Below are positions 8,736 to 16,876 of a stretch of 64,000 bases of DNA, piece after piece (position 1 is the first letter of the stretch; every line of letters starts with the position of its first letter). The stretch covers positions 2,504,501-2,568,500 of the forward strand of contig NZ_CP011058.1 in NCBI RefSeq assembly GCF_000961095.1, written 5' to 3'. Both the position numbers and the translations under genes were made by a program. Origin of the DNA: Paenibacillus beijingensis. GTDB lineage: Bacteria; Bacillota; Bacilli; Paenibacillales; Paenibacillaceae. The notes beneath the pieces are model-generated. The model was given only the letters and a program-made list of their open reading frames with translations, was not told the origin of the DNA and searched no databases.

Positions 8736-11700
8736 ATGAGTCGTATTGGCAGCAGGATCAAAGCGGTAATACTGAGTGTCATCATTGCCGCAACCGTCTT
8801 GTCGGGCATCGGACCGGCAGGGAGGGCATTTGCGGAAACGACTGGAAATCTTGTCATTGGCGGAAATGTGCAGGAGTGGATGTTGGATGAAACGAATCGG
8901 TCCATCTATGCAGCGACAGATGACGGTAAGCTATTATTCATCGATTTGAGCGATTTTACGCTTAAGGGCAATGTCGATTTGGCGGGCGTTCCGTCGGATG
9001 TCAAGATGGACAACGGTCAATTGTATGTGCCGATTCCGGCATCCAAGCAGGTTCAAATTGTGGACATCGCGTCCCGAAGCATTGTCAATACGGTGACGGC
9101 CCCCCATATCCCCCAAAGGGTCGCCGCCAAAGGGAACAAGCTGTACTATGTTGAAAAAGACAGCTTCAGTTTCATTTATTCCTACGACCTTGCTTGCAGT
9201 TCCGCCTGCGAACATCAGGTCGATGTTTACCCCCACAATTACTATCAGGCCGATCTTGCCGTTGATCCGGCGGCGGACAGGCTGTATGTCGGTGAATCGG
9301 GTTTGAGCGGCAGCGCGTTGGTCGCCTACGACATCGATACCGAGACGATCGTCGATCAGTCAGGGTACAACGACGATTATGGATTTTCTTACCCTTCCCG
9401 TACGCTTATCGTGGATGGGCAGCAATTATTTTATGCCGGCAGAGAGTTTAATAAAGCCAATTTGAAAGAAATATACGGCACCTTTAAAGATTTGAAATTG
9501 ACCGATGTCAATAACCGTTATGCGGTAGGAACAGACCCGGCAGGCTCCTCCGTTGTCGTCTTTGACCGGAACATGTTTCAGAAAGCGGGCTCGGTTCCCG
9601 TCAGCGCGAGTAAAGCGCTTATCGGGCCGCAGAATGAGCTTTACACCTTCATATCCTCTTCGAAGTCGATTCAAAAGATTGTCGTATCATTGGCTTTGGA
9701 TATGGAGCAGCCTGCGAAGGAAGACAACCGCTTAACGCTTCTGAACGAGCTGACAGACTTGGCTTACGATGAAGCACACGATCAGGTCATTGCAGTCAGC
9801 CGCGACAGCAACAAATTATTATACATAAACGCTTCTGCGATGACGGTAACGAAAGAAGTTTATATCGGTTCAATGCCGACCGACGTCGATCTGGCGGGCG
9901 ATAACGTTTACGTGGCGCTCCATGGGGCAACGCATGTGGCTGTGACGGATGCGGTGTATAACGAGGCGTCCTCCGCGGTTCATCTCATCCCGCTGAATGA
10001 GGAGCCCAAGTCGATCGCAGTCGTAAACGAAAGCGAATTGTTCTTCACCCGGGATAACGACAACATATCCGGTCACGATCCGATTTTTCACCGGGTGAAC
10101 GGCACCGTCTCGAAGGTCATGCTGACCGGCAATCCCGTTGCACCGACCTATTACGGCGCCGATTTATTTTATGACGCCGCCTCGGACAAGCTGTTTGTAT
10201 CCGAAAAGGGGCTTTCCTCTTCGGAAACGGTCGCGCTGCAGCGGAATTCAGGCACGTTCGTTGTATCCGCAACGTCTCCGAGTTTTTCTTATCCGAAACA
10301 GGGGCTGATCATGGATGGTGTGTATGCCTACTACGGAAAGACGAAGCTTCAGGCAGACACATTAACGGCGGCGTCTCCCGCCGTCACTTTCGATACGGAA
10401 GTACTGGCGGCCAAAGGACAGGATGTCATTACAGCCACATCCGTCTATCGTAACGGTGTGTTATCGTTCAGGCTTCCGTTTACCGCCGATTTCGCGCTTC
10501 TCTCGAAAGGCGGCGATGCGGTCTGGTTGTACAGCAAAAATACGAAATCGTTATACCGCTATACCAGCATCGATGAAATCAAAAAGCCGCGCGTTCAAGC
10601 GACGAACCTGAGTTTTTCCGATTCGGATCAGACGGTTGGAGAAATAAGCGGAAATGTGACGTTCCGCGGCGCTTCGGACCAGTCGTATGTGACGGGATAT
10701 AACGTCTATTTGACGGATTCGTCGGGAAAAGCTATCAGCCGGCTCGGTTTCGTCCCGAAAGGCGGAACTGCCGGCGATGTATCGCTTACGGTTCCGGAAA
10801 ATACGGCTTTGCCGGATCAGACGGCAGCGATACAGGTGAAGGCGGTTAACGAATATGCCGAGAGCGACCGGTTCGTATCGATCCCGCTTTGGGATGCTCC
10901 TTTTGGACCGTTAATCGGTTCGTTTACGGACTTGGATCCGGCCGCACATCAAGTTGCAGGGACATTGAAGTGGGAAACGTATAAACCGGAATCGAGAATT
11001 GTTGCCGGGTATAAGGTAACGCTGCGAAATGGCACTGAAATCGCGGATATCTCCGCAGGTAAGCCGTATGAGATTGAATTGAACGCGGAGCAAATGCCGG
11101 GGACGTCGGAGATGCTTTATGTGACGGCTTATAACGCAGGCGGAGTCCGGGCTCCCAGCTCGCTCGTAATTCTATTCGGAGATCTGCAAACGGCAGAGGC
11201 GATCCGTCCTCAGGGCAGCGTATTTATCCCTGCTCCGAACAGACCCGGGTTCACGGATATGGATAACGCCGCGGGCCGGATCGGCGGAACAGTCCATTGG
11301 GATCGGAACGATGAACATATGGTTCTTGGATACCGGCTTTATTTCACCGATTCCAAGGGCGGCAAGAAAGCGTTGATCGGTGAAATGAAAGTACTCGGCC
11401 TGCCGCTCTATGGATTCGCGCTTCCTTCCGGAACGGTCATTCCGCAAGGAGCCAGCGATATCGCCATCTATCCATATGACACGAACGGAGAAGGGGATGC
11501 CGCCTACGTCAACATCCGCGATAGCGGGGACGTCGACACGATACCTCCGACCGTTACCGTCAGTGAAGTTCTGGACAATTCCACCAGCGTCAAGGGTGTT
11601 ACCGAGCCTTACGCTAAAGTTGAATTATGGAAGACGGACCAGCTGCTCGGATCGGCTCAATCCGATGAAAGAGGCGAGTTTGCGATACCCATTTCGCCCC

Positions 11701-13106
11701 AGCCGGAAGGAACGAGCCTGACTCTAACCGCGACGGATCAGGCTGGAAACCGTGGTCTCCCGCTGACGATACGGGTCACCGCACATCCGCAAGAAACGGG
11801 CAATTCACCGGTTACGGACGGGTCAGTCCCGTCAAGCAGCACGAATCCGGCTGCTCCGCCAACGGGCACCGAAGCAACCGCAGGCACAATCGCTGCAACC
11901 ACCAGAACGGATCAGTCCGGACGCCTGGTGGTGACCGCTGTTGTTGATGCAAACCGTTTCATGCAGCTTGCTGAAGCAAGCGGAACTTCATCCAGGCTGC
12001 TTCTGGATGTAACGGCTCACGGAGACGCAGTGAACACGGAGATAGACGCCGGATCGTTCCAATTGCTCCTTGACCGCAACGGTTCGGCGCTGCTGACCGT
12101 AAGAACTTCTCTCGGCTCGGTCGAACTGCCGGCGGAACTTGTCGTGTCAGCGTTAAATCAGCTGAACCTTGCACCCGCTGGCGCCGTGGTAACGATAAGT
12201 ATAAGCAAAGCGGGCGTGAGCCAGACGGAGGAATTGGATCGAACCATTGGGGCTATGGGGGGAGTGCGGCTGCTTGAGCCGGTCGATTTCAGCGTAACGG
12301 TAACGGCAGCGGAAGGGACACCGATCGAAATCGCCAACTTCACAACGTTTGTCGGCCGAACTCTTCAGGTTCCTTTGTCGAATGCCGCATCGTTCGCGAA
12401 TATGACCGGGGTCGTTTATAATCCCGCAACCCATTCGTATTTTCCAGTCCCGACGATCTTTGCCGATACGGACGGCAACGTGACGGCAACGTTGTACCGT
12501 CAAGGCTTCTCCGTCTATTCGGTCGTCAAGAATGAAAGAACGTTCAGCGACTTGTCCGCCGGATATTATGCCAAAAAAGAGATTGAAACGTTGGCTTCAA
12601 GATGGATCATCAATGGGTATGCGGACGGATCTTATCGTGCATCGGACGCGGTGACCCGCGCGCAATTCGTGCAAATGCTGACAAGAGCGCTCGGTATATT
12701 GCCGAAGCAGACGGCGCCTTCATTTCATGATGTGAAACCGGCCGCGTGGTATGCCGGCGCAATAACGGCCGCTGCCGAGGCTGGTTTGGTGAAGGGTGAT
12801 TCCGATGGAAGCTTCCGCCCGAACGATCCGATCACCCGCCAGGAGCTTGCCGTTCTCATTGCAGGGGCGATGAAAGCCGCAGATAAGGCACCGGAATCCA
12901 CCGATGCCGGAGAGCACCAAATGATCACGTTCCAGGATGGGCAGAAGATCGGAACCTGGGCATCGGATGCGGTGGCATACACTGTACAAGCAGGAGTGCT
13001 CAAAGGGTTTACCGGAAATACATTCGCCCCGGATCAAACCGCGGACCGGGGGCAAACCGCCATGGCTCTGTACCGGATGCTGAAGGCGCTTGGATGGATG
13101 AATTAA
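8736..13106 (+). CDS. Secreted SLH-anchored surface protein under c-di-GMP riboswitch control
   Basis: A 1456-residue protein. An in-frame ATG at 8682 is rejected because 8736 has a GGAGGG site and gives a proper signal peptide (basic start, hydrophobic core, cleavage after AFA). Residues ~30-580 look like YncE/LVIVD-type beta-propeller repeats. Three related Ig/Fn3-like repeats follow, each starting near a FxDxD(P/N)AA-type motif (~620-920), then a bacterial Ig-like module (~940-1015), a Pro/Thr/Ser-rich linker, a further beta domain, and three SLH domains (~1269, ~1329, ~1397) that bind pyruvylated cell-wall polymer. No catalytic motif is seen. The architecture and c-di-GMP control suggest an adhesin or matrix-binding protein; this is inference. 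Confidence 0.88.
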   Translation: MSRIGSRIKAVILSVIIAATVLSGIGPAGRAFAETTGNLVIGGNVQEWMLDETNRSIYAATDDGKLLFIDLSDFTLKGNVDLAGVPSDVKMDNGQLYVPIPASKQVQIVDIASRSIVNTVTAPHIPQRVAAKGNKLYYVEKDSFSFIYSYDLACSSACEHQVDVYPHNYYQADLAVDPAADRLYVGESGLSGSALVAYDIDTETIVDQSGYNDDYGFSYPSRTLIVDGQQLFYAGREFNKANLKEIYGTFKDLKLTDVNNRYAVGTDPAGSSVVVFDRNMFQKAGSVPVSASKALIGPQNELYTFISSSKSIQKIVVSLALDMEQPAKEDNRLTLLNELTDLAYDEAHDQVIAVSRDSNKLLYINASAMTVTKEVYIGSMPTDVDLAGDNVYVALHGATHVAVTDAVYNEASSAVHLIPLNEEPKSIAVVNESELFFTRDNDNISGHDPIFHRVNGTVSKVMLTGNPVAPTYYGADLFYDAASDKLFVSEKGLSSSETVALQRNSGTFVVSATSPSFSYPKQGLIMDGVYAYYGKTKLQADTLTAASPAVTFDTEVLAAKGQDVITATSVYRNGVLSFRLPFTADFALLSKGGDAVWLYSKNTKSLYRYTSIDEIKKPRVQATNLSFSDSDQTVGEISGNVTFRGASDQSYVTGYNVYLTDSSGKAISRLGFVPKGGTAGDVSLTVPENTALPDQTAAIQVKAVNEYAESDRFVSIPLWDAPFGPLIGSFTDLDPAAHQVAGTLKWETYKPESRIVAGYKVTLRNGTEIADISAGKPYEIELNAEQMPGTSEMLYVTAYNAGGVRAPSSLVILFGDLQTAEAIRPQGSVFIPAPNRPGFTDMDNAAGRIGGTVHWDRNDEHMVLGYRLYFTDSKGGKKALIGEMKVLGLPLYGFALPSGTVIPQGASDIAIYPYDTNGEGDAAYVNIRDSGDVDTIPPTVTVSEVLDNSTSVKGVTEPYAKVELWKTDQLLGSAQSDERGEFAIPISPQPEGTSLTLTATDQAGNRGLPLTIRVTAHPQETGNSPVTDGSVPSSSTNPAAPPTGTEATAGTIAATTRTDQSGRLVVTAVVDANRFMQLAEASGTSSRLLLDVTAHGDAVNTEIDAGSFQLLLDRNGSALLTVRTSLGSVELPAELVVSALNQLNLAPAGAVVTISISKAGVSQTEELDRTIGAMGGVRLLEPVDFSVTVTAAEGTPIEIANFTTFVGRTLQVPLSNAASFANMTGVVYNPATHSYFPVPTIFADTDGNVTATLYRQGFSVYSVVKNERTFSDLSAGYYAKKEIETLASRWIINGYADGSYRASDAVTRAQFVQMLTRALGILPKQTAPSFHDVKPAAWYAGAITAAAEAGLVKGDSDGSFRPNDPITRQELAVLIAGAMKAADKAPESTDAGEHQMITFQDGQKIGTWASDAVAYTVQAGVLKGFTGNTFAPDQTADRGQTAMALYRMLKALGWMN

Positions 13107-13390
13107 ACTCGTTTTACACAGCCTGTCGGCAATTGTCGGCAGGCTGGTTTTTTATTCCAGTACTGGGCCAGCGCTTTGGAAGCCGACTCCAGCATGCGGC
13201 GTTTCAGATTATCGCCTTCGATGATTTTCACCCGTTTCCCAAGAAAACGGATCTTGGACAGCAGAAACTCGCTCTCATCGGCGAAAAAGGTGACCCGGAT
13301 CCGGTATGTATTTGCGGTATCGTCGTAGCTTACCGTTTTGTCGAAGCAGGAGAACGCGTACAGGATTCGCGACAGATCGTTGCCATACTT
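13103..13390 (-). pseudogene. 3' fragment of a WYL-family transcriptional regulator
   Basis: A minus-strand open stretch of about 95 codons has no start and begins straight after an in-frame TGA. It encodes LSRILYAFSCFDKTVSYD, YRIRVTFFADESEFLLSKI and RFLGKRVKIIEG, then LKRRMLESASKAL. This resembles the C-terminal extension of WYL-domain regulators. The helix-turn-helix and the WYL domain proper are absent. The homology starts inside copy 1 of the 55-nt element, so a recombination at that element may have removed the 5' part. Its stop overlaps the end of the SLH gene. WYL regulators are known companions of RNA-repair genes. Confidence 0.5.
13119..13153 (+). terminator. Terminator of the SLH-protein gene
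   Basis: CAGCCTG (13119-13125) and CAGGCTG (13140-13146) form a perfect 7-bp stem, with inner TCGGC repeats in the loop, followed by TTTTTT. It begins 12 nt after the SLH stop codon and lies inside the WYL remnant. Confidence 0.8.
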
Positions 13391-13438
13391 TCACCCTGTT
13401 CGCGGAATGCTTATTGGGCGAAAATCAGATTGTGAAGC
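13384..13438 (+). repeat. 55-nt shared element, copy 1
   Basis: First of three copies that align without gaps over 55 nt (others at 14466 and 15045). Shared blocks are CATACTT at the start, CC(C/A)TGTTC at positions 12-18, GCGAA at about 35-39 and TGAAGC at the end. This copy lies 424 nt upstream of the YkuK-like gene and overlaps the broken 5' edge of the WYL remnant. It may be a promoter/operator or a recombination-prone repeat. Confidence 0.6.
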
Positions 13439-13861
13439 CGAGGCAGGTTGTTTATTCTATAGCTGACATGCTGTAGGGAAGGATCGGGGCAGCGGGGGTC
13501 TTTTTTTGATCCCTTCAAAGTACATATCTAATTAAGATCACAAAGCGGGGTGCGAATGATGAAAAACGGTAAACAATGGCACAATAAGAAAGCTCAGCAG
13601 GAGAAAAACCGACAGCAGGCAGATACCCGAGTCACGAAACAACGGAACGGTCGGCCGTATCATTTATCGCTTAGACCCTTGAAGTTGATTGGGCGATGTT
13701 GTCCCTTATGTACGTGTATCGTGCTATCTGAACCCGGATTTCTCTTTCCCTGATGAAAAGCAGCGGCGGAACCGGCGACAGATAGCTTTTTATTTTTCCC
13801 GCAGCCGTGCCAAATTCCAAAAAGAAAGGAAGAAGCCTGCCTTGCGTTACAGGTGACACTT
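13439..13861 (+). other. Region upstream of the YkuK-like gene
   Basis: No gene supported. A 67-codon ORF (13550-13753) begins with a Lys/Gln-rich stretch after a weak ribosome binding site but then becomes unlike a protein family; it may be a relic. Otherwise the stretch shows only a G-rich run and a T run near 13490-13508. Confidence 0.4.
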
Positions 13862-14446
13862 ATGAAAAAACGACAATTCCCTTTTATTCACGAAAAAGTA
13901 TTCCGGAACTTCTCGGAGAGAAACATGCCGCTAAGCGTGGTGTATGACCGGATTCAGAGCTTCATGCGAACCGATCCGTGTGCGGCATTTAAGCTGATTA
14001 TCGGAACGGACGCGCAGGTCCATGCCGGGCATACGAAGTTTATTACGTCGATTGTTATTTTTCGCCCGGGTCGCGGCGCCTGGTTCTGCTACCGTCAGGT
14101 GATCATTCCAAGGGAGATCCGGTCGATCAGGGAGAAGCTGACGCTGGAGACGACGTTCAGCCAGGAGATTGCCACCTACTTTGACGACGCGAAGCGCGCC
14201 ATGCTGGAGGACATCATCCTGCCGCATGTCTATCAAGGCGCAGGTCTGCAGCTGTTTATCGATATTGATGCGGGCACGGATGAAAAGCGGAATCAAACGT
14301 CTGCGTTCGTGGCGGATATGGTCGGAAGAATCGAGGCCATGGGGTTGTCGGCAAGAGTGAAACCGGACGCGATTGTTGCATCTTCCGTTTCCAACCGTTT
14401 TACCAAAATACCTTATCGCGGTCATGCTGCCGCGGTTTCAACTTAA
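13862..14446 (+). CDS. YkuK-like RNase H-fold protein (DUF458)
   Basis: A 194-residue protein matching the YkuK/DUF458 family, which has a predicted RNase H-like fold. Family motifs are FKLIIGTDAQVH (first acidic residue), ETTFSQEIATYF, LQLFIDIDAGTDEKRNQTS (second acidic cluster) and VKPDAIVASSVSNRFTK. The ATG at 13862 is chosen over a GTG at 13853 because AGGTGA precedes it at 7 nt. The frame is intact and near the usual length, unlike its neighbours, so it may still be functional. Comparative work links RNase H-fold and WYL proteins to RNA-repair loci; the specific activity here is unknown. Confidence 0.75.
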   Translation: MKKRQFPFIHEKVFRNFSERNMPLSVVYDRIQSFMRTDPCAAFKLIIGTDAQVHAGHTKFITSIVIFRPGRGAWFCYRQVIIPREIRSIREKLTLETTFSQEIATYFDDAKRAMLEDIILPHVYQGAGLQLFIDIDAGTDEKRNQTSAFVADMVGRIEAMGLSARVKPDAIVASSVSNRFTKIPYRGHAAAVST

Positions 14447-14465
14447 CCCCGTTTTTCATCATCGT

Positions 14466-14520
14466 CATACTTTCGCCCTGTTCGCAAACCCGAAGATGAG
14501 CGAATATAAAAGCGTGAAGC
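14466..14520 (+). repeat. 55-nt shared element, copy 2
   Basis: Second copy of the gapless 55-nt element. In this copy GCGAATATAAA could serve as a -10-like box, although no good -35 lies at standard spacing. It ends exactly where the structured RNA (from 14519) begins, which supports a promoter role. Confidence 0.6.
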
Positions 14521-14681
14521 CGGCATGGACTGGACAAGATGAGGCGGAATCACTCTGCCTCAATCATTGCCGGCGAGGCGCCGGGGAGGGTTTCTTCGCT
14601 ACTTAAGCACACCAGTTATTCCAAGGGCATTACGGCAGGTTCGAGTCCTGCAGTCAGCCTTCCCCGTCTATTCCTCGCCGG
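14519..14681 (+). ncRNA. Candidate structured RNA with a tRNA-like T-arm (Y-RNA-like?)
   Basis: Several perfect stems nest here. A 5' hairpin pairs GCCGGCA (14519-14525) with TGCCGGC (14568-14574) and contains GAGGC/GCCTC. A long-range 9-bp stem pairs CCGGCGAGG (14570-14578) with CCTCGCCGG (14673-14681); it shares bases with the first hairpin, so the two may be alternatives. Inside it, GGGGAGGG (14583-14590) pairs with CCTTCCCC like an acceptor stem, and GCAGG-TTCGAGT-CCTGC is a textbook tRNA T-arm. No complete cloverleaf or anticodon arm is clear, so it is not a normal tRNA. Its place beside rtcB recalls bacterial YrlA RNAs, which carry a tRNA-like module. Confidence 0.45.
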
Positions 14682-14685
14682 AAGC

Positions 14686-14706
14686 GGTTTTGCCTCCGGC
14701 AAAACC
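14686..14706 (+). repeat. Palindromic hairpin repeat, copy A
   Basis: Perfect 9-bp arms GGTTTTGCC and GGCAAAACC around a 3-nt TCC loop. Two near-identical copies with a TTC loop occur at 58034 and 58076. Here it directly follows the structured RNA and might act as its 3' end signal, though no T run follows. Confidence 0.7.
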
Positions 14707-14738
14707 TAGCAAATCGCTCCGAAAAACCTTCCGATGAT

Positions 14739-14922
14739 CTAACGGAACTGGGTGCTCTTATTTTGCATTAATGAGCCCATTTGGATAGCTAACGGAACTC
14801 ACAGCTCTTAATCTATTTAAATGGTCTATTTTCAGACCGAAAAACCGAAATAAGGTCCGATACTTCCGTTAGATTTTCAAATCGAACAACATGAGCAGAA
14901 TAACGTCAACTGCCTCCGTTAG
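14739..14922. repeat. Array of four 50-nt monomers in head-to-head order
   Basis: Each monomer starts with CTAACGGA and has a TTATT/TTAAT block near position 20. Two forward monomers begin at 14739 and 14789 (50 nt apart). Two reverse monomers end at 14872 and 14922 (50 nt apart). The inner monomers overlap at an imperfect hairpin, GGTCTATTTTCAGACC (14823-14838), the symmetry centre. The array occupies most of the gene-free stretch before the DIP1984 gene. It resembles dispersed intergenic repeats; whether it is transcribed is unknown. Confidence 0.65.
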
Positions 14923-15044
14923 CAGCCAAGAACAACCCGTAATGGCAACGGTTTTTCGGGATCGTTCTACTAGCTTGTGCTCCGCTTGGCGGTTATGGAT
15001 GCCTGTTCATTCACGGCCGCTTGTCATGATTGGAGTAATGTCGC

Positions 15045-15099
15045 CATACTTCGGCCATGTTCAATGGACTTGAAATGAGCGAAGATAGAAACATGAAGC
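15045..15099 (+). repeat. 55-nt shared element, copy 3
   Basis: Third copy of the gapless 55-nt element, more diverged from copies 1 and 2 but keeping CATACTT, TGTTC, ATGAGCGAA and TGAAGC. It ends 24 nt before the DIP1984-family start codon, a position fit for a promoter plus 5' leader. Confidence 0.6.
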
Positions 15100-15123
15100 A
15101 CGTCCCGGGAGGAGAAAGAGAAT

Positions 15124-15582
15124 ATGAAACTGGCAGAAGCGCTTGTTCTGCGAGCAGACAGCCAAAAGAAAATCGCACAGCTGAAACAAAGACTTGAAAG
15201 GGTTGTGAAGGTCCAGGAAGGCGAAGCTCCGTCGGAGGATCCCCAGGCTCTCATCGCCGAACTGGAGCAAACGTTGACCGAACAAACGAATTGGATACGA
15301 AAAATCAAAACGAATGCCCTGACTTCCTTCAACAGCGAGCTTAGCATCTCGGATGCTTTGGCCCAGCGGGATCGGTTGATGCAGCATCGGAAAATTTTAA
15401 GCGACATCCTCGAGCATGCGTCCATTAAGCATGACCGGTTCAGCCGTTCGGAAGTGAAGTTTGAACGGACGGTAGACGTTGCGAAGATTCAAGCGCAAAC
15501 CGACGAGTTGTCCAAAGCTTATCGGGAGTTTGATTTTCGCATTCAAGAAATGAACTGGACAACGGATTTGATTGAGGAATAG
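15124..15582 (+). CDS. DIP1984-family protein
   Basis: A 152-residue, mostly alpha-helical protein matching the DIP1984 family (also called septicolysin-like). It starts MKLAEALVLRADSQKKIAQL, followed by a conserved-looking EQTNWIRKIKTNALT segment and a C-terminal MNWTTDLIEE. Two long charged coiled-coil-like helices are apparent. The ribosome binding site is GGGAGGAG. The biochemical function of the family is unknown; members occur beside rtcB and WYL genes, as here. The frame is intact. Confidence 0.8.
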   Translation: MKLAEALVLRADSQKKIAQLKQRLERVVKVQEGEAPSEDPQALIAELEQTLTEQTNWIRKIKTNALTSFNSELSISDALAQRDRLMQHRKILSDILEHASIKHDRFSRSEVKFERTVDVAKIQAQTDELSKAYREFDFRIQEMNWTTDLIEE

Positions 15583-15829
15583 CTGCGAAGGTAACCCATT
15601 TCGGCAAAGGCGAGCATAACCCGCCAACGGGAAGTTGGACCTCCTAGTTAGACGAAGGGCCATGTCTAAAACAATGACCGATGAGCCCAGTATTGTAACA
15701 AGAATGCGCCTAAAGCATGGAAGTAATGTGTACCGCTTATTGTAACGACCGTGTGCTGATTTGCCAAGATGGGTGAGGGCGGGGAAGGGGATTTGCAGCT
15801 GATAGTATCTATAGAATTGTAGCACTTAT

Positions 15830-16701
15830 ATGGCTTATCAAACAATAGATGGCGTGCGCGTCTGGGGCAATCCCGACCCGGGCGCGTTGTCGCAAGCCAA
15901 AACATGCGCGGAGCACGGGAATGTTGTTCAAGCGCTGCTTATGGCCGATCATCATAAAGGCTACAGCCAGCCGATCGGCGGCGTTGTCGTGTATGACGGG
16001 CAAATATCGCCTTCGGGAGTCGACTACGATATCGCGTGCGGCAACAAAGCGGTTCGGACGAACTAGCTTGCAGCGGATATAAAACCGAAACTGCCGGCAA
16101 TTATGGACCAGATAGCCCGCAGAGTCTCCTTCGGGATCGGTCGCGTTAACAGTGAGAAGGTGGACACGAGCTGTTCGACGATCCGGATTGGGGTGTGTAT
16201 GCGGCCATCGGGCGGCAAGAGCACGACAAATTAAAGGCGTTGGTTCGTGACCAGCTCGGGACTGTCGGCAGCAGCAATCATTTCGTGGATTTATTCGAGG
16301 AGGTCGGGACGGGACGGCTGTGGATCTGGAACCATTTCGGCAGCCGGGGGTTCGGTCATAAGACGGCAAGCGGGTTCATCAACTACGAAAATCGCGATTC
16401 GTTCCACAGCACCGTGCACGGGGCCGGCCGGATCATGAGCCGTACGCAAGCCGCCGGCAAGATGAACTGGAAAACCCGTACCCGCTCCGGCGGGCAGATT
16501 TCGACGGAACAAATGATGCAAGCCGTTCGCGACTTCGGCGTCGAGCTTCGCGGGGCCGGGACCGACGAAAGCCCGTTTGTCTACCGTAACCTCCAGGAAG
16601 TGCTGGATGCGCATGCGGAAACGATAGAGGTTCTGCATGTACTGAGGCCAATCGGGGTGTGCATGGCGGGGGCGAATGAGTTTGATCCGTATAAGGACTA
16701 A
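15830..16701 (+). pseudogene. rtcB: Broken RtcB-type RNA ligase gene
   Basis: RtcB ligates 2',3'-cyclic phosphate and 5'-OH RNA ends with Mn2+ and GTP. The N-terminal part (LMADHHKGYSQPIGGVV, ISPSGVDYDIACGNKAVRTN) is followed in frame by a TAG at 16064-16066, where a Leu codon is expected. The same frame then continues LAADIKPKLPAIMDQIARR until a single-base loss near 16166, where GTG GAC CAC GAG has become GTGGACACGAG. The second frame continues to DEFDPYKD-like EFDPYKD. After HFGSRGFGHKTASGF the sequence jumps to ENRDSFHSTVHGAGRIMS, so about 100 residues, including the usual HNHxN-type metal region, are missing. There is no good ribosome binding site. Confidence 0.85.
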
Positions 16702-16876
16702 AGCAGGAAAGAGACCAGCTGCACTCTCGTTCTTCACCTGATAAGGAAAGGTGGGAGGGCAATCGGATATGACCGGGCTTCACAAAGACCGTAAGCGAAT
16801 GGGCTTATCATCTTTTTGAAGCCCGCCGAAAGTGCCGTGACCTTACATCACGATCGTCCGCTTCCTGGACAGACGG

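Noticed and set aside
13384..13438. A sigma-54 promoter in the 55-nt element, as used by rtcB operons in Proteobacteria
   Set aside because: No TGGCAC-N5-TTGC pattern is present in any of the three copies.
13550..13753. A 67-codon ORF with a Lys/Gln-rich start
   Set aside because: Weak ribosome binding site and no family resemblance; could be a relic but not supportable as a gene.
14583..14666. A normal tRNA gene
   Set aside because: A T-arm and an acceptor-like stem exist, but the acceptor does not follow the T-arm directly and no anticodon arm is clear; kept as a tRNA-like RNA instead.
14739..14922. A CRISPR array, because of regular 50-nt spacing
   Set aside because: Only four units, two of them inverted, with the similarity limited to short blocks and no cas genes nearby.
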